Notes: generated by a model not told the origin, from the letters alone. Shown: positions 30,649 to 39,252, counted from the first letter of the stretch. The stretch is DNA of 64,000 bases from an uncultured Collinsella sp. (GCA_900554645.1 USIE01000004.1:16786-80785), one strand, 5' to 3'. Numbers and translations: made by a program.

Positions 30649-33141
30649 TTAGAGGTAGCGACCGGTGATGCTTGCGGAGCAGGCTGCAATGTCGCCCGGC
30701 GTGCCGGTGCAGACGATTTGCCCGCCGGCGTCACCACCGCCCGGACCCATGTCGATCACATAATCGGCGTTACGGATAAGGTCGAGGTCGTGCTCGATCA
30801 CGACGACTGTGGCGCCCTTGGCAACGAGGCCGTCGAACACACTCAGCAGCACCTGAACATCGAGCGGGTGCAGGCCAATTGTGGGTTCGTCGAACACGAA
30901 TACGGCATCATCCTGCACGCGGCCCATCTCGCTCGCGAGCTTAAGACGCTGCGCCTCGCCGCCCGAAAGCGCCGGCGTGGGCTCGCCGAGCGTGAGATAA
31001 CCCAAGCCCAGGTCGTGCAGGGTCTGTAAGCGCGCCTGGACTTTCTTGAGCCCCACCGTGGCGTCGATGGCCTCGTCCACACTCATGTCCATGAGCTGCG
31101 GCAACGTAAGCAGGCTCCCGTCCTTGCCCTCGCGATGGATATGCGAGGCCGCGTCTGCATAGCGTGAGCCGCGACATGACGGGCAGACGATCTCGACATC
31201 GGGCAAAAACTGCACGTCGAGCGATATCGAACCCGTGCCATCGCACGTAGGGCAGCGCAAGGCGCCGGTGTTGTAGCTAAAGGCGCCTGCCTTGTAGCCG
31301 GCTGCCTTGGCCTCGGGCGTACGGGCGAAGGCGCGACGCAGTTCATCATGGATGTCGGCATAAGTCGCTACCGTCGAACGCACGTTGGCACCGATGGGCG
31401 TGGCGTCTATCAGGTTGGCACGTGCAATGCCCTCGGCATCGACCCAACGCACGTGTTTTGGCAGGCGCTCTCTGGCTGCCTGCGCCTTAAGTGCCGGGAT
31501 GAGTGTCTCGAGCACCAACGTCGTCTTACCCGAACCCGAAACGCCCGTCACCGCGACAAGGCGACCGCGCGGTATATCGACTTCGAGCGGTTTGACGGTA
31601 TGGATGGCATCGGTCGCCATGCGGATATGGCCCCGGTCAAACATTTCGTCGTCAGGCACCTGCGGACGCAAGCGCTCAGGCTCCGAGCGCAAAAATGGGG
31701 CGATGCGGCTGCCCTGCGATTCTTCGACCTCGCCTACCGCGCCCGCGGCGATCACATTGCCGCCGCCTGCTCCGGCAACGGGGCCCATCTCGACCAGATA
31801 GTCGGCTTCCGCCAGTACGCGCGTGTCGTGGTCGACAACGACCACGGTGTTGCCGTCATCCACCAAATCGCGCATCACGCCTACCAGGCCGTCGACATTG
31901 GCAGGATGCAAGCCAATCGAGGGCTCGTCCAGCACATAGAGCACGCCCGTCGATCGGTTACGCACCACGCGGGCGAGCTGCACGCGCTGACGCTCGCCCG
32001 TGGAGAGCGTGGCACCGGCGCGGTCGAGTGAAAGGTAATCGAGGCCCAGATCGACCAGTCGACGGGCCGTGCTCAAAAACGAATCGCAGATATCCGTCGC
32101 CATGGGCTGCATCTCGGCCGGCAAGGATGCGGGCACCCCGCGCACCCACTCAATCGCCTCACCCAGCGTCATAGCCGCGGCCTGCGCCAGATTGATACCG
32201 CGCACCTGGGGATGGCGTGCGGCCTCGGAGAGACGCGTGCCGCCACAGTCACGGCATGGCCCCTCGCGCAAAAAGCGCGCCACGCGCTTGAGGCCCTTGT
32301 CGTCCTTAACCTTGGCGAGCGCATTCTCGACGGTATAGACAGCGTTGTAATAGGTAAAATCGAGCGGCGTGGCGCCCTCGCCGTTTTTGGGAACGTAGAG
32401 AATGTGCTTTTTAACCGCCGGACCGTGGAACACGATGTCGCGCTCTTGAGGCGTGAGCTGGTTAAACGGCACGTCGGTGCGCACGCCCATCTCGCCGGCT
32501 ACCTGCTTCATCAGATCCCACATGAGCGTACCCCAGGGAAGCACCGCGCCTTCGTTGATGGTCTTTGACTCGTCGGGCACCAGGCTCGCTTCGTCCACCT
32601 CGCGCATGACACCGGTGCCGCCGCAGGTAGGGCACGCACCGCCGCTGTTAAAGGCAAGGTCCTCGGCACTCGGCGCGTAGAACTCGCGGCCGCATGCGGG
32701 GCACGTGAGCGACAGGCCCGCAGCCACGTTAAGGCTCGGCTCCACACGCGCCCCGCAATGTGGGCACACGTGATGGGCACAGCGGCTAAAGAGCAAACGC
32801 AGACTGTTGTTGAGCTCGGTCATGGTACCAAAGGTCGAGCGCACGCCTGGCACACTGGGACGCTGATGCAACGCGAGTGCCGCCGGTACGTGCAATACCT
32901 CGTCCACCTGGGCGTGCTCGGCCTGCGTCAGGCGACGTCGAGTATAGGTGCTGAGCGCCTCCAGGTAACGGCGCGAGCCCTCGGCATAAAGAACTCCCAG
33001 CGCCAGCGAGCTCTTGCCCGAGCCCGACACGCCGGCAATGCCCACGAGCCTCCCCAGCGGAATATCGATATCGATGTCCTTGAGATTGTGAACACGTGCA
33101 CCGCGCACCTCGATAGCCTGCGGGCTCATCTTCTGTTCCGT
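30649..33141 (-). CDS. UvrA-like ABC ATPase (UvrA2 type)
   Basis: The protein of about 830 residues has the tandem ABC layout of excinuclease subunit A: Walker A GVSGSGKSS near 38 and GVSGSGKTT in the second half, LSTGERQR and LSGGEAQR signatures, and CxxC zinc modules (CPHCGAR, CPACGRE, CPTCGGTG, CPTCDGTG, CPSCRGSRY). It is about 110 residues shorter than housekeeping UvrA (about 940), as in UvrA2 paralogues linked to DNA damage or drug tolerance. Start is uncertain: GTG 33141 has an AGGGTG site, ATG 33162 overlaps the stop of the upstream AAA gene, and ATG 33129 is possible. It is cotranscribed with that gene. Confidence 0.85.
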   Translation of the reverse strand, partial: TEQKMSPQAIEVRGARVHNLKDIDIDIPLGRLVGIAGVSGSGKSSLALGVLYAEGSRRYLEALSTYTRRRLTQAEHAQVDEVLHVPAALALHQRPSVPGVRSTFGTMTELNNSLRLLFSRCAHHVCPHCGARVEPSLNVAAGLSLTCPACGREFYAPSAEDLAFNSGGACPTCGGTGVMREVDEASLVPDESKTINEGAVLPWGTLMWDLMKQVAGEMGVRTDVPFNQLTPQERDIVFHGPAVKKHILYVPKNGEGATPLDFTYYNAVYTVENALAKVKDDKGLKRVARFLREGPCRDCGGTRLSEAARHPQVRGINLAQAAAMTLGEAIEWVRGVPASLPAEMQPMATDICDSFLSTARRLVDLGLDYLSLDRAGATLSTGERQRVQLARVVRNRSTGVLYVLDEPSIGLHPANVDGLVGVMRDLVDDGNTVVVVDHDTRVLAEADYLVEMGPVAGAGGGNVIAAGAVGEVEESQGSRIAPFLRSEPERLRPQVPDDEMFDRGHIRMATDAIHTVKPLEVDIPRGRLVAVTGVSGSGKTTLVLETLIPALKAQAARERLPKHVRWVDAEGIARANLIDATPIGANVRSTVATYADIHDELRRAFARTPEAKAAGYKAGAFSYNTGALRCPTCDGTGSISLDVQFLPDVEIVCPSCRGSRYADAASHIHREGKDGSLLTLPQLMDMSVDEAIDATVGLKKVQARLQTLHDLGLGYLTLGEPTPALSGGEAQRLKLASEMGRVQDDAVFVFDEPTIGLHPLDVQVLLSVFDGLVAKGATVVVIEHDLDLIRNADYVIDMGPGGGDAGGQIVCTGTPGDIAACSASITGRYL

Positions 33142-33154
33142 CACCTTTATCACC

Positions 33155-34273
33155 CTACTCATGCCATAAAACGCGGTCGCGGATATACTCGCCCAGCATG
33201 GGCACGGTAAACCGCACAAGGCCGTATCCGGCGGCCTCGATGACGCGCTCGCGAATCAGGCTTGCGCGATATTTACTCGCCCAGCTCTGGGTACGGTCGC
33301 AGCGCTCAATGATATCCGCCGTGCGCGTCGGCTTGTCCTCGTCAACCGCCATAGCCTCGATAAAGAGGCGCTGAGGGCTGCGCAGACCGTAATACAGAGG
33401 TGCGTCAACCGCTTCGTAGAACTCGGAGACGGCATCCGCATGGCCATTCTCGACATCGCGCCTTTCGATGACCTGCGAGCCACGCCGGACAGCAGACCGC
33501 CACATGTAATAGCCCACCAGCTGAACCATATAGGGATGCCCCATGCTCTTGCGCGCCGCAAGGTCCGCCGTCTCCGCGTCAACGTAAAGACCAGCGTCTT
33601 TGACCGTCTGGATATACGAATCGCGCACTTTGGGCAAAGATATTGCCCCCAACGTACGCTGCTGGGCACGCCGCAAAAACGTCACGCTCGGCTCTTCGAG
33701 CAGATCGTCAACCATACTGGGCAAGCCGGCAAATACCAGCGCAAGACCGCGCTGGTCGCTATCGGGCAGACCCGTAGCATCCTGATCTCCGAGCACCTGC
33801 TGATAGAGGACGGCAAGAGCCGCCAGTTCCTCGATAGACACCGATTGTGCCTCGTCAATCGCAAACAAGACGCCCTTGCCCGGACCGAGCTTCTTGAGAC
33901 GCTCGTTGACCAGCCCTCGCAATGTCTCGCCTTTTGCCCGCGCCGCCTCGACCGACATCCGGCCAAACGACGGCCCAAACTCCATTGACGTCACAACGGG
34001 TTTATTCGAGCGAAGCGCGTCGGCCAAGCGGTCGCACAAACCAAGCGAAGCGGAATCGGAGACAACCGCCCATCCGCGCTCGCTGGCTAAACGTTGCAGC
34101 TCCCGCAGGAGAACCGTTTTGCCACAGCCGCGGTTTCCCGTAATGAGCATGAGCCTGCCCGGCGCTCCGGCGCCGTTGTCGAGCCCTTCCTCAAAATCTT
34201 CGATGACCGACTCGCGACCGATGAGTATCGGAGGCCGCTTACCAGCTGTGGGCTTAAAGGGATTTGGATTCAT
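33155..34273 (-). CDS. AAA+ ATPase with C-terminal winged helix (paralogue 2)
   Basis: The 372-residue protein resembles the ATPase at 29506-30606 in layout and wording: NPF near the N-terminus, Walker A GNRGCGKT (46-53), Walker B VLFAIDEAQ, LVFAGLPS, FLRRAQQ and a LVGYY segment, then a winged helix with TADIIERCDRTQSWASKYRASL. It starts at an ATG with GAGGAGG. Its stop overlaps the longest possible start of the UvrA-like gene, so the two are probably coupled. It may load or regulate the UvrA-like protein; this is inference from position only. Confidence 0.8.
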   Translation of the reverse strand: MNPNPFKPTAGKRPPILIGRESVIEDFEEGLDNGAGAPGRLMLITGNRGCGKTVLLRELQRLASERGWAVVSDSASLGLCDRLADALRSNKPVVTSMEFGPSFGRMSVEAARAKGETLRGLVNERLKKLGPGKGVLFAIDEAQSVSIEELAALAVLYQQVLGDQDATGLPDSDQRGLALVFAGLPSMVDDLLEEPSVTFLRRAQQRTLGAISLPKVRDSYIQTVKDAGLYVDAETADLAARKSMGHPYMVQLVGYYMWRSAVRRGSQVIERRDVENGHADAVSEFYEAVDAPLYYGLRSPQRLFIEAMAVDEDKPTRTADIIERCDRTQSWASKYRASLIRERVIEAAGYGLVRFTVPMLGEYIRDRVLWHE

Positions 34274-34306
34274 ATCGGCCTCCTCGGATTGGCAAACCCT
34301 GGTAAC

Positions 34307-34337
34307 AGTTATACCAACTTATACTGAGTTATACCAA
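34307..34337. promoter_or_regulatory. Direct repeats in promoter of AAA paralogue 2
   Basis: AGTTATACCAA occurs at 34307-34317 and 34327-34337, exactly 20 bases apart (two helical turns). On the minus strand this reads TTGGTATAACT twice and overlaps the likely promoter, so it may be an operator. Confidence 0.5.
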
Positions 34338-34340
34338 TAG

Positions 34341-34373
34341 CATGTGACAAAGGGGCTGTCCCTTTGTCACATG
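34341..34373. repeat. Intergenic palindrome, type A (copy 4)
   Basis: CATGTGACAAAGGG and CCCTTTGTCACATG flank GCTGT. Read on the minus strand, it supplies the final Met codon and TGA stop of the Tet(M)-like gene, as copy 1 does for trmL. Confidence 0.85.
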
Positions 34374-36370
34374 TGGCCGAAAAACTCGGCGTCTGCTGCT
34401 CGCCAGGGACGGAAGGTGGCGGGATCGATCTTTACGTGCGCTGCGGCGGGCACGTCATACCATTTGACCGTGTAGCCGGCGCCATGAGAGCAAAAGACCG
34501 AGTCGGGTGTGTTGGGCAGATCGGCCTCGGGCTCATAGGCGGCCGTCTCGATTACGCGCTCGGCATCATGGCAAGCCGCATAACCGGCGAACTCCAGGTA
34601 CAGATGACCGCGCCCGCTCGTGTAGGCAGCCACCTCCAGCGCGTAATCCTGCACCTCGGATGCCGGCACGCGACCCACAAGCTTCGCTCGGTCTCCCGCC
34701 ATCGTCGGCGGCTCGTACTCGGCACCCATGCGTGTGGCATCTGACAACGCCCGGCCCACGCACTCCCCCGGCACCTCGAGCTCAAAGTGGTACCACGGCT
34801 CCAGCAACACGTCTGCGCCGACCTCGCGCGCCTGCATAAAACCCTGGCGAATCGCGCGATACGTGGCCTGGCGAAAATCGCCGCCCTCGGTGTGTTTGGC
34901 ATGCGCGCGGCCGCCCGTGAGCGTAATGCGCACATCGGTGATGGGCGAGCCCGTCAGCACGCCCAGGTGGTCGCGCTCCATAGCGTTGGTGAGTGCCAAA
35001 CGCTGCCAGTTAAGATCGAGCTCGTCGGTCGAGGTCACGGTGCCAAACTGCACACCCGAACCCGCCGGCAACGGCTCCAGGCGCAGATGCACCTCGGCAT
35101 AGTGGCGCAGCGGCTCAAAGTGGCCCACGCCCTCGACCGGCCGCGAAATAGTCTCCTTATAGAGAATGCCGCCGGGCTCAAACGCAACCGAAAGGCCAAA
35201 GCGATCGGCCAACACCCGCTGCACGACCTCGAGTTGCACGGCGCCCATCAACTGCAAATGGATCTGCTCAAGATGCGTATTCCAGCTTACGCCGAGCATG
35301 GGATCTTCGTCCGCCAACTCACTCAGCGCTTTAAACACCGCATGAACGTCGTGTTCGCCCGGCAGCACCGTATAGGTGAGGACCGGAGCGATGACGGGCG
35401 CATCGCCCGCGGGCTCCGTGCCCAGGGCGTCCCCTGGGCGAACGTGCGCAAGACCCGTCACGGCGCAAATACCGCCAGCAGCAACTTCTTGGGCAAGCTC
35501 ATACTTCTCGCCGTTATAGATGCGTACCTGATCGACCTTCTGTTCCCACGCCTCGGCACTGGAATGCCCGCTGATCATCTGTTTTGCGCGCAGCGTGCCG
35601 CCGGTCACTTTAACCCAAGCCAAGCGCTCGCCACGATCCCCGCGGCTGACACGATAGACGCGCGCGGCAAACTCCGGGAGCCACGCCTGCTCACGCATCA
35701 GCGCGCATATACCATCCAGTAGCTCGTCAACGCCTTGGTCCTTGAGCGCCGAGCCGGCAAAGCAGGGAAAGAGCTTGCGCTCGGCAACCATGCGCGACAG
35801 CGTTGCGACAGAAAGCTCACCCGCTTCAAGAAACTCCTCGAGCGCCGCTTCGTCCAACGCAGCAGCGTCCTCCTGAACGGCGCCGCCCGCCAGCAGCTCG
35901 TTGGCATCCAGGCAGCCCTCGGAAAGACGCTGCCCGAGTTGTGCCAGCAAAACATCGCGGCCGGGATTCTCCAAATCGATCTTGTTGATGAAGATGAACG
36001 TCGGGATGTCATAGCGTGCAAGCAGGCGCCACAGGGTTTCGGTGTGCCCCTGCACGCCATCGTTGGCGCCCACCACCAGAATCGCGTAGTCCAGGGCACG
36101 CAGTGTGCGCTCCGCCTCGGCAGAAAAATCGACATGGCCGGGAGCATCCACGAGCATGACGTGGGTATCGCCGTGGTCGAGCACGGCCTGCGACGAGAAA
36201 ATCGTGATGCCGCGCTCGCGCTCGATCGTGTTAGTGTCCAGATGCGAATCGCCATCGTCCACGCGGCCACGCTTGCGAATGCGGCCCGCGTTGAACAGCA
36301 TGGCCTCGGCCAACGTGGTCTTGCCGGCATCGACATGCGCCAAAATTCCAACGACCGCTTGCTTCGACAT
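34367..36370 (-). CDS. Tet(M)-like ribosomal-protection family GTPase
   Basis: The 667-residue protein is an EF-G paralogue of the TetM/TetO/TetW family, which removes tetracycline from the ribosome. It has G1 AHVDAGKTT, G3 DAPGHVDF and G4 INKID, and ends with EF-G domains IV-V. At 667 residues it is slightly longer than Tet(M) (639). It is not next to a conjugative element and has host-like GC, so it may be an intrinsic translation factor rather than acquired resistance. The ATG at 36370 follows AGAGGAG. No tet(M)-type leader peptide is visible, but the 300-base region upstream is highly structured. Confidence 0.83.
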   Translation of the reverse strand: MSKQAVVGILAHVDAGKTTLAEAMLFNAGRIRKRGRVDDGDSHLDTNTIERERGITIFSSQAVLDHGDTHVMLVDAPGHVDFSAEAERTLRALDYAILVVGANDGVQGHTETLWRLLARYDIPTFIFINKIDLENPGRDVLLAQLGQRLSEGCLDANELLAGGAVQEDAAALDEAALEEFLEAGELSVATLSRMVAERKLFPCFAGSALKDQGVDELLDGICALMREQAWLPEFAARVYRVSRGDRGERLAWVKVTGGTLRAKQMISGHSSAEAWEQKVDQVRIYNGEKYELAQEVAAGGICAVTGLAHVRPGDALGTEPAGDAPVIAPVLTYTVLPGEHDVHAVFKALSELADEDPMLGVSWNTHLEQIHLQLMGAVQLEVVQRVLADRFGLSVAFEPGGILYKETISRPVEGVGHFEPLRHYAEVHLRLEPLPAGSGVQFGTVTSTDELDLNWQRLALTNAMERDHLGVLTGSPITDVRITLTGGRAHAKHTEGGDFRQATYRAIRQGFMQAREVGADVLLEPWYHFELEVPGECVGRALSDATRMGAEYEPPTMAGDRAKLVGRVPASEVQDYALEVAAYTSGRGHLYLEFAGYAACHDAERVIETAAYEPEADLPNTPDSVFCSHGAGYTVKWYDVPAAAHVKIDPATFRPWRAADAEFFGHM

Positions 36371-36676
36371 GGCTCTCCTCTTATTGCAAGCCCATCGCAC
36401 GCGGCAACGGGCGTTCACGCTCCACACTGGATGATACAATTTACGGGCCGGTGGGCGAAGCGGGCCCTATCCTCCGACCGAGCTCATCGCCCCGCGTTGC
36501 CGCGCGGCGATTTTCGTAGGTTCGCGCCTTGCGAAAGCCGGCACCTCCCCTTTTTGTCTGCCCGGGTTCATCTGGGGCGGTAACAATGCGAGTCCCACAA
36601 CGACGCGTTTTACCAAAAATGGCCCCACTCGGGGCCATTTTTTATTTGAGCTGGGTGATGATACGTGCCTTGGCTC
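36371..36676. other. Gene-free structured intergenic region
   Basis: This 306-base gap holds no convincing protein gene. It contains several stable stems: GGGCC/GGCCC near 36443-36465, ATCGCC/GGCGAT near 36488-36514, and TTTCG/CGAAA around an AGG/CCT stem near 36513-36537. A strong terminator lies at 36615-36642, and a TACAAT -10-like box sits at about 36433. It could be a plus-strand small RNA or the minus-strand leader of the Tet(M)-like gene. Confidence 0.45.
36615..36642. terminator. Bidirectional terminator
   Basis: AAAAATGGCCCC pairs perfectly with GGGGCCATTTTT around a four-base loop. Confidence 0.9.
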
Positions 36677-37168
36677 CTACGCCTCGCGCAGCCAATCAAA
36701 CGCGACACGCGCCGTGCCGTCGGACACATAGACGATACCGACACGCTCGAACCCCGCCTTGGCGATGGCGCCCTGCATGGGCAAGTTGTCCTCGTGCGTG
36801 TCAATACGCAGATGGTCGGCGCATTCCTTGGCAAAGGCAAACATCGCCGCCGCGATACCGTGCACGGTGCCGTCGGATGCCACGCGATGCAGCACGGCAT
36901 ACGGAGTGTCGCTGCGCCATTGACCGTCCTCAATCACGTCATAGCACTCGTCCGGACCCGGTAAAAAGGCAAACGTCGCCACCACGCGGCCGTCGACTTC
37001 GCACACGTAACTGCCACCAGCGGCAATATCGGCAGCCAGCTGCTCGGCCGAAGGCGTGCCCTCGGGCCACTGCGTGGCGTTGCCATGCGCGCGCATAAAG
37101 GCGCGGGCCGCGTCATAGATAGCCATGACGGCGGGAATGTCGGTATCGAGGGTTTTTCTGATCATCAC
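36677..37168 (-). CDS. GNAT-family acetyltransferase
   Basis: The 163-residue protein has the GNAT fold order: an N-terminal strand (MIRKTLDTDIPAVMAIYD), the VVATFAFL central strand, a VHGIAAAMFAFA helix where acetyl-CoA binds, and the LPMQGAIAKAGFERVGIVY motif near the end. It transfers an acetyl group to an amine that cannot be named from sequence. GTG 37168 has a GAGG site seven bases away; the next codon is ATG. It is divergent from the gene at 37243, with a nine-base inverted repeat between. Confidence 0.82.
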   Translation of the reverse strand: MMIRKTLDTDIPAVMAIYDAARAFMRAHGNATQWPEGTPSAEQLAADIAAGGSYVCEVDGRVVATFAFLPGPDECYDVIEDGQWRSDTPYAVLHRVASDGTVHGIAAAMFAFAKECADHLRIDTHEDNLPMQGAIAKAGFERVGIVYVSDGTARVAFDWLREA

Positions 37169-37186
37169 GCGGCGACCTCACGTTTA

Positions 37187-37218
37187 TTGGTATCACTTTG
37201 ATTGAGCAATGATACCAA
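37187..37218. promoter_or_regulatory. TTGGTATCA inverted repeat
   Basis: TTGGTATCA (37187-37195) and TGATACCAA (37210-37218) form a perfect nine-base inverted repeat with a 14-base spacer, in the divergent promoter region between the GNAT gene and the zinc-ribbon gene. Confidence 0.5.
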
Positions 37219-37242
37219 CGTTTGGAGAGGGGCGCGAAGCAG

Positions 37243-37539
37243 ATGGGTAGCAAAAAGCGAGCCGCCTGGTCAAAAGCCAAAAGCGAGTTTTTGGGCGCTG
37301 CCACCGGCGGCGATATGAGCGACCTGTTTGCGCGCGAGGATGAGCGCCGCGACGCCCTGGACGCCGAACGCGATGAGGCGTGGCGCTACAAGTCGTGCGA
37401 ACGCAAAAACCGTTACGACACGCGCGCCGAGGCCGAGGCCGTTATGGCCGACTGCGAAAGCCGCGGGCGGCGCGGCTTAGCCTGCTACAAATGCGAATAC
37501 TGCGGCGGCTGGCACCTGACGTCGCACCCTTGGAAATAG
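37243..37539 (+). CDS. Small zinc-ribbon-like protein
   Basis: The 98-residue protein has a basic, helical first half and a C-terminal zinc-ribbon-like end: SCERKNRY, then a helix, then CYKCEYCGGWHLTS. The pattern CxxCxxCGGWHLTS recurs in small proteins of actinobacteria and phages, possibly nucleic-acid binding. The ATG at 37243 is chosen although no strong ribosome binding site precedes it; a TTG at 37222 is an alternative. Function is unknown. Confidence 0.65.
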   Translation: MGSKKRAAWSKAKSEFLGAATGGDMSDLFAREDERRDALDAERDEAWRYKSCERKNRYDTRAEAEAVMADCESRGRRGLACYKCEYCGGWHLTSHPWK

Positions 37540-37576
37540 GCTCCCCATTGGCGCAATGCCGGCCATTGCGCACGGG

Positions 37577-38281
37577 CTATGGACGCGGCGGCACCAACAC
37601 ATCGTAACGAACGGCCTTGCCCGCAAGCTGATAGCTCGGCTTAACGCCGGCAAGCAGTGGCCCCTTCACCGGCCGCTTGATAACGACCTTGCGCGGGTGC
37701 ACCGCAAGCGCGGCTTCGACCAGCGTCTCCTCATCGGCGCACGGCTGTTCCAGATGATGCAAGAGTTGGAACTTCTTTTTCACCGCCGCGCTCTTGGTGC
37801 GCCCGGGAAACATGGGGTCCAGATATACCACGTCGGGAGCGGTGAGCTCGCCCTGCCCGATCAGCTCAGCTGTATGGCGAAGGCCGGCAATGCTGTCCTC
37901 GCCCGCATGTAAGCGCATGCGGGCCACGGCTGTCGCAAGCGCCGGATCATCTGCCGCGCGATCCAGGGCATCCTTGAGGAGCGCCGCGATCACGCAATCC
38001 TGCTCATACAGATCGACGGTAAAACCCGCGGCCGCCAGCAGCAGCGAATCCTCGCCAAAGCCTGCCGTGGCGTCAATCGCCCATGGGCTCTCGATGCCTT
38101 TTGCGCGCGCAGCCTTTACCAGCAGCTCTTGCTGCAGACGGCCCTGCTTGAGCCGCGGAAGCATGCGAGTAAAATCGGCACGCAGTTCCATCGTGCCGTC
38201 GGTGAGCGTGAGGCCCTCGGACGTCCCGGTCAGCTCAAGCCCCGCGGCCCGAGCAATAGAAAAGGGATCGACGACGTCCAT
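37577..38281 (-). CDS. rsmJ: 16S rRNA (guanine-1516 N2)-methyltransferase RsmJ
   Basis: The 234-residue protein matches RsmJ, which methylates G1516 of 16S rRNA using SAM. Motif I is IDATAGFGEDSLLLAAAG, and the catalytic-site motif is DVVYLDPMFPGRTKSA followed by VKKKFQLL, both hallmarks of the family. It starts at an ATG with AAGGAG. It stands between two unrelated small genes. Confidence 0.85.
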   Translation of the reverse strand: MDVVDPFSIARAAGLELTGTSEGLTLTDGTMELRADFTRMLPRLKQGRLQQELLVKAARAKGIESPWAIDATAGFGEDSLLLAAAGFTVDLYEQDCVIAALLKDALDRAADDPALATAVARMRLHAGEDSIAGLRHTAELIGQGELTAPDVVYLDPMFPGRTKSAAVKKKFQLLHHLEQPCADEETLVEAALAVHPRKVVIKRPVKGPLLAGVKPSYQLAGKAVRYDVLVPPRP

Positions 38282-38344
38282 GGGTACTCCTTAACAAGCA
38301 AAACGAATACGTGAGCGCCGTTTATGTCGGCACCCAACCGTCCG

Positions 38345-38488
38345 CTATTGTCCCACATGCGACATGGCCCACAGCATCCCAATGCAAAGCACCGCCATCA
38401 ATCCCGTGCACACGGCAGCGATCACAGAATCACCCATGCGCCTTCCCAACGACCGCGGCTCACGCACTTGCCCTGCTCCGTACATCAT
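38345..38488 (-). CDS. 47-residue single-span membrane protein
   Basis: A 47-codon frame begins at the ATG 38488, six bases after AAGGAGG, one of the best ribosome binding sites in the window. The product has a basic N-terminus (REPRSLGRRMG), one hydrophobic span of about 20 residues (SVIAAVCTGLMAVLCIGMLW) and a short tail ending HVGQ. The positive-inside rule predicts a cytoplasmic N-terminus. No function is known; it lies just upstream of rsmJ on the same strand. Confidence 0.65.
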   Translation of the reverse strand: MMYGAGQVREPRSLGRRMGDSVIAAVCTGLMAVLCIGMLWAMSHVGQ

Positions 38489-38721
38489 GGCTCCTCCTTG
38501 AGACCAGCTCCTTGTTACGGCCTCATCATCTCAGTGCCGCACATGAGCTGCCATCGATTTGGCTTACGTCCAGCTTTCCTTTTTGAAAGGTTGGGTTTGG
38601 CTGCGCGGGCTCAATGCGCTTTCAAACGCATGCATCGCCGCGTTGAACTACAATGTGCTTCACCATATGTGCAGTACATTGGGTGCGCCAAGTTGGCGTA
38701 CTCGTATCGAAAGGACCAGCC

Positions 38722-39123
38722 ATGAGCTTCACTCGCAAGACTCTCAAAATCCTTGCTCTCATCTACTTTGTTTTGGGCATCGCCAGCCTCGTCACCGCCG
38801 GCGTCGGTATCGCCACGGGCGGTCTCGATTCCACGTACGGTTCGTACGCCACGCTCGCAGCGGTCGTGCTTATCGCCAAGGGTCTCGTCGACCTTGCCGC
38901 AGGCGTCGCCGGTATCAAGGGCGCCAACAAGCCTTCGCAGGTGGACGGCGCGTTTAAGCTCGGTATTGTTGCCGCGGTCGCCACGCTTGCCCAAGCGGTG
39001 CTCACGCTTCCCGCGTTTGGCGGCGACGCCATCAACTTTGGCGCCTTTGTCATCGTGGTGTACGACCTGTTCTTTGTTCAGCAGGCACACGACGTTAAGG
39101 CCGAAAACAAGGACCGCCTGTAG
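38722..39123 (+). CDS. Four-span membrane protein of unknown function
   Basis: The 133-residue product has four hydrophobic spans (LIYFVLGIASLVTAGVGI, ATLAAVVLIAKGLVDLAAGVA, LGIVAAVATLAQAVLTL, FGAFVIVVYDLFFVQ) with Lys-rich loops. It looks like a small integral membrane protein; no catalytic motif is visible. The ATG at 38722 has an AAAGGA site and is preferred over the 23-codon longer frame. A hairpin follows. Confidence 0.7.
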   Translation: MSFTRKTLKILALIYFVLGIASLVTAGVGIATGGLDSTYGSYATLAAVVLIAKGLVDLAAGVAGIKGANKPSQVDGAFKLGIVAAVATLAQAVLTLPAFGGDAINFGAFVIVVYDLFFVQQAHDVKAENKDRL

Positions 39124-39163
39124 GCACTTGTCCCCCGCAGCTCCCTGCAATCAAGCAACCAAC

Positions 39164-39199
39164 AAGGACCGATCGCGCAGCAGCGCGGTCGGCCCTTTA
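39164..39199 (+). terminator. Intrinsic terminator
   Basis: AAGGACCGATCGCGC pairs with GCGCGGTCGGCCCTT with two non-Watson-Crick positions, followed by TT. Confidence 0.65.
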
Positions 39200-39215
39200 C
39201 GTTTGCCCAGATAAA

Positions 39216-39250
39216 ACCTGCCAAAATAAACCTGTCCCTTTTTGGCAGGT
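39216..39250. repeat. Intergenic palindrome, type E (copy 2)
   Basis: Identical over 35 bases to the copy at 17465-17499 (arms ACCTGCCAAAA / TTTTTGGCAGGT). It lies immediately after the rlmA stop on the minus strand. Confidence 0.8.
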
Positions 39251-39252
39251 TG

